A stretch of DNA of 23,973 nucleotides from JACPDD01 sp040900105 (GTDB lineage Bacteria; Patescibacteriota; Microgenomatia; Levybacterales; UBA12049). Location: assembly GCA_040900105.1 (NCBI GenBank), contig JBBDZP010000034.1, positions 1-23,973 of the forward strand, given 5' to 3'. Position 1 is the stretch's first letter, and every line of letters starts with the position of its first letter. The translations under genes were made by a program, and so were the position numbers. The notes beneath the pieces were generated by a model. That model saw only the letters and a program-made list of their open reading frames with translations, searched no databases and was not told the origin of the DNA. Below are positions 1 to 7,258 of the stretch, piece after piece.

Positions 1-246
1 TCCTAACTCGCCTTCTCTTTCTCTAACTTTTGTTTTTAATTCAGTCAGCGTTGGTAAGCTATCCATAGAAGAGATAATGTTTCTTCTTATTAACCGGTTA
101 ACATTTTTCTTCCAGTTAGCAACCTCACTGCCATAATTGTTCTGGCTCGGGACCTCTCTGATGGAAGTAGAAGTAAAATCTATCTTCTTAGGTTCTTGAT
201 TGTGAATACCCGTTCTTATTTCTTCTGGAGCAATTACATCAGGCAT
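1..246 (-). CDS. Hypothetical protein, 3' part beyond window edge
   Basis: The minus strand is open from an ATG at 246 to the window edge, giving 82 codons without a stop. It is too short and cut off to appear as a complete gene. The peptide begins MPDVIAPEEIRTG and has a balanced, charged composition (later KNVNRLIRRN and LTELKTKVRERE), which looks like real coding sequence rather than noise. The frame also stays open upstream of the ATG; a TTG at 294 in the same frame, preceded by AAGGGG about 11 nt away, is an alternative start that would add YISTPAWYYKN. I do not recognise a family. It is divergent from the gene at 339, so the two may share the short region between them. Confidence 0.5.
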   Translation of the reverse strand, partial: MPDVIAPEEIRTGIHNQEPKKIDFTSTSIREVPSQNNYGSEVANWKKNVNRLIRRNIISSMDSLPTLTELKTKVREREGELG

Positions 247-303
247 GTTTTTATAATACCAAGCAGGTGTACTTATGTAAACTCCCCGCTGCAAACACGA
301 AAC

Positions 304-338
304 TTGCCCCTTGAGGAATTTTATAGTTTAATAAACTT
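304..338 (+). promoter_or_regulatory. Predicted promoter giving a leaderless mRNA for the 339 gene
   Basis: TTGCCC (304-309), a 17-nt spacer and TTTAAT (327-332) resemble a sigma-70 type promoter. The -10 box ends only 6 nt before the ATG at 339, so transcription would start at or next to the start codon. No Shine-Dalgarno sequence is placed for this ATG (GAGG lies about 20 nt away). Predicted from sequence only. Confidence 0.45.
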
Positions 339-1085
339 ATGGCAGTAGATGAACAATCAGAGGATCAACAACCTGCGGCAAATCCTCCAAAGGGGCTCGA
401 GGGATTTGATCCCGGACAAATATCTAGATTAGAAGCCCTTCAGAAAGCACCACCGCAAGATCAGATAAATGAAGACAGAGCGAGATTTGATTACAATCCC
501 AACGCTGATGCTGTAGAGCAAGCATTGAAAGAAGCAACAAGACAAAAAGAAGACGAAGCATTAAAAGAACAAGCACTAAAAGCCAGATCTGAAGTGTCTG
601 AAGCCCTTAACAGAGACGTGAAAACATCAGCTCCGTATTCCTATCATGAAAACGGCATAACAGTTGACCGAAGCAAATTCAGTGTATCTAGATCATTGGT
701 ATTAAAAGATAAAAAAGATGAGAGCAGCGGACAGTTAGACGTAGACTTGGTGTATCAGAGACATGAAGGGGAATGGCAACCTCATCAGCTTATAATGAGA
801 CAGAACACAGTAGAATATCAGGACACGGAGCCAGACACCCGAAAGATGAGCATGGCAGGCATGGTAATTATAGAACCGGACGGTAATTTTACTGTAAGAA
901 GGATATTTAGCGATTTTTCAAGTGGCGAAGTAGATGAAGATATCTCCTACACTACAAAGCCGACTGAAGATGGAAAAATACCAGAAAACACAATGACTGC
1001 TAAGTTGGCTTCAGCTTGGATAAAAGCAGTGAGTCAGCGATATACCAAGAGCGTACCCCCAGCTCCTACCACTCCCGGAAGATAA
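339..1085 (+). CDS. Hypothetical acidic, soluble protein (248 aa)
   Basis: I do not recognise this protein. There is no signal peptide or membrane segment. Residues 1-90 are Gln, Glu, Lys and Ala rich and probably disordered or helical, with a coiled-coil-like stretch around EQALKEATRQKEDEALKEQA. Residues 100-235 look like a compact beta-rich domain, with alternating hydrophobic strands such as LDVDLVYQRHEGEWQPHQLI and GMVIIEPDGNFTVRRIFSDF, followed by a final helix LASAWIKAVSQRY. The Pro/Thr-rich end (PPAPTTPGR) looks like a flexible tail. The ATG at 339 is chosen because a promoter-like -10 box ends 6 nt upstream. It ends 22 nt before alaS, which has its own -10 box, so it need not be co-transcribed with alaS. 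It lies divergent to the partial gene at 1-246. Confidence 0.7.
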   Translation: MAVDEQSEDQQPAANPPKGLEGFDPGQISRLEALQKAPPQDQINEDRARFDYNPNADAVEQALKEATRQKEDEALKEQALKARSEVSEALNRDVKTSAPYSYHENGITVDRSKFSVSRSLVLKDKKDESSGQLDVDLVYQRHEGEWQPHQLIMRQNTVEYQDTEPDTRKMSMAGMVIIEPDGNFTVRRIFSDFSSGEVDEDISYTTKPTEDGKIPENTMTAKLASAWIKAVSQRYTKSVPPAPTTPGR

Positions 1086-1090
1086 TCTTC

Positions 1091-1107
1091 TGCTATAATA
1101 GAGCACG
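1091..1107 (+). promoter_or_regulatory. Extended -10 promoter of alaS, predicted leaderless
   Basis: TGCTATAAT at 1091-1099 is a perfect extended -10 element (TG-N-TATAAT). It ends 8 nt before the alaS ATG at 1108, so the start site should fall on or within about 2 nt of the A of ATG. No convincing -35 is seen, which is usual for extended -10 promoters, and there is no Shine-Dalgarno sequence. Confidence 0.6.
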
Positions 1108-2961
1108 ATGACGGCTTCTGACATTCTTCAAAAATACATTTCTTTTTTTGAAAAAAAAGATCATACTAGAATTCCAAACTCTCCGCTCGTACCCCAAAAC
1201 GATCCCACAACCCTATTCACATCTTCCGGAATGCAGCCCCTTGTTCCGTATCTTTTAGGAGAAAAACACCCTGCCGGCAAAAGACTTGTGAATGTCCAAA
1301 ATTGTTTTAGGGCACAGGACATAGACGAGATTGGAGACAATCGTCATACAACTTTTTTTAGAATGCTTGGAAACTGGTCTTTGGGAGATTATTTTAAGGC
1401 CGAGCAAATCCCCTGGTTTTGGGAATTCCTTACAAGCGAGCTTGGACTGCCGGTAGAAAAATTATACGTTAGCGTTTTTAACGGCTTCAATGATATCGAG
1501 AAAGATAAAGAATCGGAGCAAATCTGGAAAAAGATTTTTGAAGATGCAGGACTTGATGCACGCGAAAGAATAAATTTTTACGGCGTTGATAAAAATTGGT
1601 GGTCAAGGGCAGGACTTCCACAAAATATGCCAGAAGGAGAACCCGGGGGTCCGGACACGGAAGTCTTTTTTGACTTTGGCACTCCCCATAATAAAAAATT
1701 TGGAGAAAGCTGTAATCCTAACTGTGGATGCGGCAGATTTTTAGAAATCGGCAACTGCGTATTCATGCAGTACGTTAAAAAGAACGGCATGTTTGAAGAG
1801 CTCCCCCAAAGAAACGTGGATTTTGGCGGTGGCCTTGAAAGGCTTCTTGCCGCTTCGGAAAACCAAAATGACATTTTCCAAACTTCTCTGCTTGGTCCAA
1901 TTATTAAATCCGTAGAAAAAGTGACGGGTAAGCCTTATGAGGAAAACAACGAAAAAATGAGAATTGTTATTGATCACTTTGTTGCATCCTCCTTTATAAT
2001 CTCTGCAGGCGTTACCCCAGACAATAAAGAACAGGGCTATATTCTAAGAAGATTAATTAGGAGAGGCTTGGATAACCTGGGTGATTTAGAGACCTCTAAT
2101 ATTTTGCCTGTTCTTAAATCCATAGTTTCCCAATACAAAACTACAGATGAAAAATTGACAGAAAAATTTGAAAAAATAAAAGGCATAGTTTTGGAAGAAC
2201 AGCAAGGTTACAAAGAGACACAGGAAAGAGCAAGGGAATTTATACATAGAAAGTATCCTTTGGCAGCTTTCCCCAAAGGCGGACAGGTGGGACAAACTAT
2301 TGGCGACGAGATTAAAGGACTGTCAAAAATTTCCGCCGAGGATGCGTTTGTTTTATATTCAACTCATGGACTCTCCCCTACGCAAATAAAAAGCTTGGGC
2401 TTTGTCTTTAATAATCAAGAATTTGCAAGGAAAATGGAGGAGCACCAACAAATTTCAAGAGCTGGGGCAGTACAAAAATTTGCAGGAGGACTTGCGGACC
2501 ATTCAGAAAAAACAGTTCTGGGACATACAGCAACCCATCTTCTTCATCAAGCCATAAGAAATCTGCTAGGAGAAAATATCCATCAGACTGGATCTAATAT
2601 AACTTCCAAGCGGCTAAGGTTTGACTTTAACTACAGTAAGGCATTAACAGATGATGAAATTAAAAAACTGGAAGACACCGTAAATCAAAAGATAGAAGAA
2701 AATTTGTCTGTCCGTTTTGAAATGCTTCCCCTTGAAAAAGCAAAGGAGATTGGCGCAATTGGCTTATTTGATGAAAAGTACCAGGAAGATGTAAAAGTAT
2801 ATTTCATCGGCCCTTCGGCAGGCTCAGGACAAGAGGCTTACTCTAAAGAATTTTGCGGAGGACCTCACGTTGATTTTACAGGAGAGTTAAAAAGGTTTAC
2901 TATAATAAAACAGGAAAATATTGGGCGCGGACAGAGAAGAATATACGCGCAGGTTGGCTAA
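1108..2961 (+). CDS. alaS: Alanyl-tRNA synthetase, short form without C-terminal domain
   Basis: Charges tRNA-Ala with alanine in the cytosol. The N-terminal class II catalytic core is clear: FTSSGMQPLVPYL, the motif FFRMLGNWSLGDYF, GRFLEIGNCVFMQY, and the motif 3 region VDFGGGLERLL. The editing domain follows, with zinc ligands in HTATH (His473, His477) and CGGPH (Cys583, His587). At 617 residues it stops just after the editing domain; typical bacterial AlaRS is about 870 residues, so the C-terminal oligomerisation (C-Ala/DHHA1) domain is missing. The usual CGGTH motif reads CGGPH. Residues 569-575 (PSAGSGQ), just before that motif, are encoded by a repeat-like GC-rich string and look like an insertion. 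The TAA stop overlaps the next ATG by one base, so it heads a tight operon. The start is supported by the -10 box 8 nt upstream. Confidence 0.96.
   Translation: MTASDILQKYISFFEKKDHTRIPNSPLVPQNDPTTLFTSSGMQPLVPYLLGEKHPAGKRLVNVQNCFRAQDIDEIGDNRHTTFFRMLGNWSLGDYFKAEQIPWFWEFLTSELGLPVEKLYVSVFNGFNDIEKDKESEQIWKKIFEDAGLDARERINFYGVDKNWWSRAGLPQNMPEGEPGGPDTEVFFDFGTPHNKKFGESCNPNCGCGRFLEIGNCVFMQYVKKNGMFEELPQRNVDFGGGLERLLAASENQNDIFQTSLLGPIIKSVEKVTGKPYEENNEKMRIVIDHFVASSFIISAGVTPDNKEQGYILRRLIRRGLDNLGDLETSNILPVLKSIVSQYKTTDEKLTEKFEKIKGIVLEEQQGYKETQERAREFIHRKYPLAAFPKGGQVGQTIGDEIKGLSKISAEDAFVLYSTHGLSPTQIKSLGFVFNNQEFARKMEEHQQISRAGAVQKFAGGLADHSEKTVLGHTATHLLHQAIRNLLGENIHQTGSNITSKRLRFDFNYSKALTDDEIKKLEDTVNQKIEENLSVRFEMLPLEKAKEIGAIGLFDEKYQEDVKVYFIGPSAGSGQEAYSKEFCGGPHVDFTGELKRFTIIKQENIGRGQRRIYAQVG
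2811..2833 (+). repeat. In-frame GC-rich mini-repeat inside alaS
   Basis: CCTTCGGCAGGCTCAGGACAAG sits in the editing domain and encodes PSAGSGQ. It closely resembles part of the repeat at 16636-16682, whose minus strand reads CCTTCAGCAGG followed by GTTCAGGGCAAG. The standard AlaRS alignment has no residues here between the VKVYFIG strand and YSKEFCGG, so it is read as an inserted element. Confidence 0.5.
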
Positions 2962-5246
2962 TGAAAATATCTCTCCCTTTTTTAGACAAAAAAGAAACTC
3001 TTTCATATTTCTTGGTTTTAGTTCTTAGAAATAATAAAGCAAGCGCCGTTATTTTTGAGGAGACCGGCGGCACTGTGAGAGTAGTTAATCAGGCTTCAGA
3101 AAATTTTACAGACTCGATAGAAAACGTCTCGGAGGAAGAGTTTCTGAACGTTTTGGATAAGGCAATTTCAAAGGCCGAGAGCTTACTTCCTGAAAATATT
3201 GAGACCCAAAAAACTATATTTGGAGTGAAGGAAAATTGGGCTGAAGATAGCAGAATTAAAAAAGAATATTTGGCTAAGCTCAAGAAGGCGAGCGATGAGC
3301 TGGATCTTGTTCCCATTGGCTTTCTAATAACAACCGAGGCAATAGCACATTTTTTGGCTAAAGAAGAAGGTGCCCCTATCTCCGCGATTCTTGCGGAGAT
3401 AGACAGAAACTACGTTTCCGCTTCTCTAATAAGAGCAGGGAAAGTTGTGGAAACAAAAACTGCAAAACTTGAAGGTAAAGCCTCAGATACTGTTGATACG
3501 CTTCTTAAGCATTTTGAAAATGTTGAAGTCCTCCCCTCCCGGGTTATTATTTTTGGCGCAGATATGGATTTAACGCAGGATTTTATAAGTCATTCGTGGA
3601 GCAAAACTTTGCCTTTCCTACACCTTCCACAAATAAGCAATCTTGAACAGGGATTTGACGCAAAAGCAGTTTTGTCCGGGGCAGCATCGGAAATGGGATT
3701 TCAAGTTTTAGGAGAGACTACATCAAAACCTAAAACCCAATCGGAAACTAAAATTGAAATAAATGAAGGATTCGCAACAAAATCTATTCCCGATACTTCG
3801 CGGGAAGATGCAGGCGAGGAGGAAACAACGGAGAACACTGAAGACAAATCTGATTCTTTTGGATTCGTAAAAGAAAAAGACATTGCGCAAGGAAACACTG
3901 CCGCAAGTGCGGCCTCAGAACAAGAAACCGAGGATAGCCCAACTGCCACGGCCGAAGCAATTGCGGAAATTCCGCAGGAGTTGCAAGCAGAACAGTCCGA
4001 AAGTAAACCTTTACCGGCAAATGCCGCAATTATTCTAAGTGGTGCAAAAAAAGTATTAGGTAAAGTTCTTGGAGTTACAAAAAGATCCGCTTCGAGTGTG
4101 CCTGCATTTTCAAGAGGTAATAAGTTCATATTTCTTCCTCTAGGATTTTTTTTCATTTTCATTGCACTTTTGATTTTGTACTTCTTCGGTCGCAGCGCAG
4201 TAGTAACTCTTAACATTGATGCAAAAAAAATAAGCCAGACAAAAGATGTTACTTTTTCTGCCGGCTCTCCGACAGATGCAAGCAAAAATATAATAGCGGC
4301 GCAGTTTGTTGAAATAACAGAAAATGGTAGCGTCTCAACAAATGCAACGGGTAAGAAAGATATTGGGACTCCGGCAAAAGGCACCGTAACTATTTTCAAT
4401 CAAAATCTATCCCCTATAACTGTTCCAGCAAATACCACCATCACATCTTCAAATAGTATTAAGTTTACAACCGACAAGTCTGTAACGGTTGCGTCGGCAT
4501 CTGCAAAAGACGAATTCTCTTCAACCGATCCAGGGACTGAGAATGTAACTGTCACAGCAGAAGACATTGGAACAAATGGAAATCTTCCTTCTAATACTAA
4601 GTTCTCTTTTAGTAACGCTTCTATTGCTGCAAAGAATGATAACCCCTTCTCTGGTGGAACACAAAAAAGCATAACTGTTGTTTCAGAAAAAGATATAGCA
4701 AAACTGGAAGATGATTTAGTTAAAAACCTTGAGGAAAAAGCAAAAGAAGATATAGTCAAAAAAATATCGGGAGACAAGGTTCTTCTTCCAGTTTTCGTTA
4801 GTAATGCTTTGAGTAAAAAAGACTTTAGCAAAAAAGAGGGAGACGAAGCTAGTCAGGTAACGCTTAAGGCAGAAGTTAACTATAAAAGCGTTGCATACAA
4901 TAAAAGTGATATAGTTTCTTTTGCAAAAGAGGCCATGAAGGGAGACATAAGTAATCTTGATCTTAATGAAAACAGCATTACTACAAGTGTAAAGGAAATC
5001 AAAAAAACACAAGGCAATGATGTCTCAACATCTCTTGAAATCTCGGGACTATTACTTCCAAAGATTGAACAACAGAATCTTGTAAAGGAAATTAGTGGAA
5101 AAAGTACTAAGTTTGCTGAAAATTTATTAACGAACATAAGCCAGGTATCAAGCGCCATAATTAAGATTTCCCCCAATATTCCGCTTTTCCCCAAAAATCT
5201 ACCAGATGAGGGAAAAATAAGGCTCGAGATCAATTCTAATGAGTAA
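2961..5246 (+). CDS. Membrane protein: actin-like N-terminus plus baseplate-J-like domain (761 aa)
   Basis: The layout is unusual. Residues 1-255 resemble a degenerate actin/PilM-like fold (hydrophobic strands such as SAILAEIDRNYVSASLIRAG, then PSRVIIFGADM). Residues 260-350 are an acidic, Ser/Thr/Glu-rich linker. A single membrane helix lies at about 389-412 (FIFLPLGFFFIFIALLILYFF). The region after it is predicted extracellular; about 465-570 resembles the Baseplate J/gp47 family (GTVTIFNQ, PITVPANTTITSS, then VTVTAEDIGTNGNLPSNT). The last 190 residues are Lys/Ser/Asn rich with no recognised domain. Proteins with this combination are known in candidate-phyla genomes, usually listed as baseplate J family, with no proven role. 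Its start overlaps the alaS stop and its end overlaps the sortase start by 8 bp, so translational coupling is likely. A surface or envelope role is inferred from the helix and neighbours. The actin-like assignment is the weaker part. Confidence 0.8.
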   Translation: MKISLPFLDKKETLSYFLVLVLRNNKASAVIFEETGGTVRVVNQASENFTDSIENVSEEEFLNVLDKAISKAESLLPENIETQKTIFGVKENWAEDSRIKKEYLAKLKKASDELDLVPIGFLITTEAIAHFLAKEEGAPISAILAEIDRNYVSASLIRAGKVVETKTAKLEGKASDTVDTLLKHFENVEVLPSRVIIFGADMDLTQDFISHSWSKTLPFLHLPQISNLEQGFDAKAVLSGAASEMGFQVLGETTSKPKTQSETKIEINEGFATKSIPDTSREDAGEEETTENTEDKSDSFGFVKEKDIAQGNTAASAASEQETEDSPTATAEAIAEIPQELQAEQSESKPLPANAAIILSGAKKVLGKVLGVTKRSASSVPAFSRGNKFIFLPLGFFFIFIALLILYFFGRSAVVTLNIDAKKISQTKDVTFSAGSPTDASKNIIAAQFVEITENGSVSTNATGKKDIGTPAKGTVTIFNQNLSPITVPANTTITSSNSIKFTTDKSVTVASASAKDEFSSTDPGTENVTVTAEDIGTNGNLPSNTKFSFSNASIAAKNDNPFSGGTQKSITVVSEKDIAKLEDDLVKNLEEKAKEDIVKKISGDKVLLPVFVSNALSKKDFSKKEGDEASQVTLKAEVNYKSVAYNKSDIVSFAKEAMKGDISNLDLNENSITTSVKEIKKTQGNDVSTSLEISGLLLPKIEQQNLVKEISGKSTKFAENLLTNISQVSSAIIKISPNIPLFPKNLPDEGKIRLEINSNE
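3376..3402 (+). repeat. Perfect 10-bp hairpin within the coding region
   Basis: CTATCTCCGC, a 7-nt loop and GCGGAGATAG form a perfect inverted repeat inside the 761-aa gene. One such structure could arise by chance in 24 kb, and it codes for an ordinary part of the protein (PISAILAEID). Confidence 0.3.
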
Positions 5247-5967
5247 GACTTACTATAAAAAAGGGAATAAATTAAACTATAAAAAGTTTATAAAAGGATT
5301 GGGAATTGGACTTTTTTTACTTGGGGCTGGTGTTTCGTTTTACGTATTCTCTCCTCTTATCTTATGGCAGATATATTCCGTCCCCGCTCTTTCCTCGGGA
5401 AACGTCCAAGCTCCGATTCCAAGAAATAAAGTAGTCAATTCCCAAGTTATAGGTAGTCTTGTTGCGGGCGCTTTGGATTCTATTTCCGGTGCGGACTATA
5501 CTAATGCTAAGAACTGGTTTCCTGAATTTAAAGCACAAGCTAGTTCATCAAAATCTCCCTCCTATACCATTTCAATTCCTTCAATAGACATAAGAAATGC
5601 TACGGTCTCAACCAGCGATTATGATTTATCCAAACATTTGGTAAACTATCAGGGAACATCAACTCCACCAAATTCAGGCAATACTGTAATATTTGGACAT
5701 TCAACACTTCCCCAGCTTTTTGATCCAAGCGACTATAAAACTATTTTGGCTAATGCACTAAAGTTAAGAATTGGAGATGAGATTTTCACAAATATTAATG
5801 GGGTAACCTATAAATACAACATTTATAATATTTTCGTTGTTGACGCCAATGATACCTCTCTGTTTGCTCAAACTTATGACAATTCATACATCACGCTTGT
5901 CACATGCACTCCTCCAGGAACTATATGGAAAAGGCTTGTTATAAAAGCAAGACTTGAGAGGATTTAA
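5239..5967 (+). CDS. Sortase (LPxTG-type transpeptidase)
   Basis: A membrane-anchored cysteine transpeptidase that joins or anchors surface proteins. It has a short basic N-terminus, one membrane helix at about 20-45, and an extracellular sortase barrel. The catalytic triad is visible: His154 in VIFGHS, Cys223 in TLVTCTPPGT and Arg232 in WKRLVI. At 242 residues the length is normal. The class is uncertain: the TLVTCTP motif fits several classes and I would not choose between C, D and E. It overlaps the upstream membrane-protein gene by 8 bp and is followed after one base by the phosphorylase gene, so it is in an operon. The nearest candidate substrate is the upstream 761-aa protein, but I see no clear LPxTG-plus-helix sorting signal at its C-terminus, so substrates are probably encoded elsewhere. 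Confidence 0.92.
   Translation: MSKTYYKKGNKLNYKKFIKGLGIGLFLLGAGVSFYVFSPLILWQIYSVPALSSGNVQAPIPRNKVVNSQVIGSLVAGALDSISGADYTNAKNWFPEFKAQASSSKSPSYTISIPSIDIRNATVSTSDYDLSKHLVNYQGTSTPPNSGNTVIFGHSTLPQLFDPSDYKTILANALKLRIGDEIFTNINGVTYKYNIYNIFVVDANDTSLFAQTYDNSYITLVTCTPPGTIWKRLVIKARLERI
5956..5962 (+). promoter_or_regulatory. Ribosome binding site deciding the phosphorylase start
   Basis: GAGAGGA lies 6 nt before the ATG at 5969, one of the few clear Shine-Dalgarno sites in this operon. It favours that ATG over the in-frame TTG at 5954. Confidence 0.6.
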
Positions 5968-5968
5968 T

Positions 5969-7258
5969 ATGGATTCATCTGACGAAGTACAACTTCAAAC
6001 AAGAGCCTTGGATGCAATTAGGAAAAAATTAGTTGGAAAAAAACTAAATTATAAAGATGTTTACTCCATAATGGATGAGATAGTAAACAAAAGACTTGGG
6101 GATGTTTTAACCACCTACTTCGCTGCATCCGGATACTCAAAAGGATTTTCTAATCAAGAGCTTTACTTTCTGACAAAGGCTATGGTTGAAACCGGAGAAA
6201 GACTAAAGTTTGATGGAATAGTTGCGGATAAACATTCAATTGGCGGAATTGCAGGAACCAGAACTACTCTTATTGTTGTCCCGATTGTTGCAGCGGCTGG
6301 ATTTAAAATTCCCAAAAGTTCATCCCGGGCAATAACTACTCCAACAGGAACTGCGGATGACATGGAAATACTTGCACCTGTTGAGCTTACAAAAGCAAAG
6401 ATTTATGAGGTAGTCGAAAAGACTAACGGATGTCTTGTGTGGGGAGGAAAATTTAATTTGGCTCCCGCGGATGATATCTTAATAAACATTGAAAGGCCTC
6501 TGCTTTTTGAAAGCTATGACAAGGTACTTGTTTCCGTAATGGCAAAGAAAATTGCCTTTGGATCAAATCATGTCGTAATTGACATTCCTTATGGAAGGAT
6601 GGCAAAGGTCCATACAATTGCCGACGCAAAGATTTTAAAGAATAAATTTGAATATTTAGCAAGAAGATTTCATATAAAAATTAGGGTATTGCTTCATAGA
6701 ACTGACGAACCTGCGGGACGAGGAATTGGTCCAGTACTTGAAACGCGTGAGGCGCTGCGAGTACTAGAGCAAAAAGCAAATAGACCCGCTGATCTTGAAA
6801 CAAGAAGTCTTAATCTGGCTGGTGACCTTTTAGACTTGTGCCTTATTGATTCCCCTAAAAATTTACGGGATGAAGTTAAGAATGAATACACAAATGGATT
6901 TGAGTGGGCTACAAAACTTTTACAAGACGGAAGCGCCCTCAAAAAACTTAAGGAAATTATAGAAGCACAGGGAGGAAATCCTAGAGTAACTAGCGATTCC
7001 TTAAAGCCTGGTAAATTTTCTTTTGAGGTAAAGTCACGTGGCCGCGGGGAAGTTAAACAAATTAATGGAAAAAACTTAACAATTATAGCAAAACTTCTGG
7101 GCGCTCCCATAGAAAAAGGCTCAGGAATTTATTTAAATAAAAAGGTTGGAGAAAAATTTGAAAAAGGGGAAACGATATATACATTATTTAGCCAAACCGT
7201 GTATAATCTGAAGGAAACAAAAAAAGCCTTGGAAAATTTTAAAATAATAGGCATATGA
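5969..7258 (+). CDS. AMP phosphorylase-like member of the thymidine phosphorylase family
   Basis: Catalyses phosphorolysis of a nucleoside or nucleotide. The family phosphate-binding motif is KHSIGGIAGTRTT, followed by SSSRAITTPTGTADDMEIL and WGGKFNLAPADDILINIE. These read more like archaeal-type AMP phosphorylase (KHSIGG..G..TT, SSRAIT..AGTAD, NLAPADD) than bacterial thymidine phosphorylase (KHSTGG). AMP phosphorylase releases adenine and ribose-1,5-bisphosphate and, in some CPR bacteria, feeds a RuBisCO-based nucleotide salvage route. At 429 residues it lacks the roughly 80-residue N-terminal domain of archaeal AMP phosphorylases, so substrate choice is open. The C-terminal domain has the GRGEVKQING and GSGIYLNKKVGEKFEKGE barrel of the family. 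The ATG at 5969 is preferred because of the GAGAGGA ribosome binding site. It lies one base after the sortase stop and overlaps mltG by 4 bp (ATGA). Confidence 0.85.
   Translation: MDSSDEVQLQTRALDAIRKKLVGKKLNYKDVYSIMDEIVNKRLGDVLTTYFAASGYSKGFSNQELYFLTKAMVETGERLKFDGIVADKHSIGGIAGTRTTLIVVPIVAAAGFKIPKSSSRAITTPTGTADDMEILAPVELTKAKIYEVVEKTNGCLVWGGKFNLAPADDILINIERPLLFESYDKVLVSVMAKKIAFGSNHVVIDIPYGRMAKVHTIADAKILKNKFEYLARRFHIKIRVLLHRTDEPAGRGIGPVLETREALRVLEQKANRPADLETRSLNLAGDLLDLCLIDSPKNLRDEVKNEYTNGFEWATKLLQDGSALKKLKEIIEAQGGNPRVTSDSLKPGKFSFEVKSRGRGEVKQINGKNLTIIAKLLGAPIEKGSGIYLNKKVGEKFEKGETIYTLFSQTVYNLKETKKALENFKIIGI

Noticed and set aside
3963..3975. Palindrome GCGGAAATTCCGC
   Set aside because: Short, inside a low-complexity coding linker, and expected by chance in 24 kb.
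3701..4399. 232-residue frame on the minus strand
   Set aside because: Antisense to the linker and membrane part of the 761-aa gene; its Ser/Val-rich composition is the mirror of that low-complexity coding sequence, and it has no family match.
5954..5968. Longer start (TTG) for the phosphorylase
   Set aside because: It would overlap the ribosome binding site GAGAGGA and the sortase end; the ATG at 5969 is well spaced.
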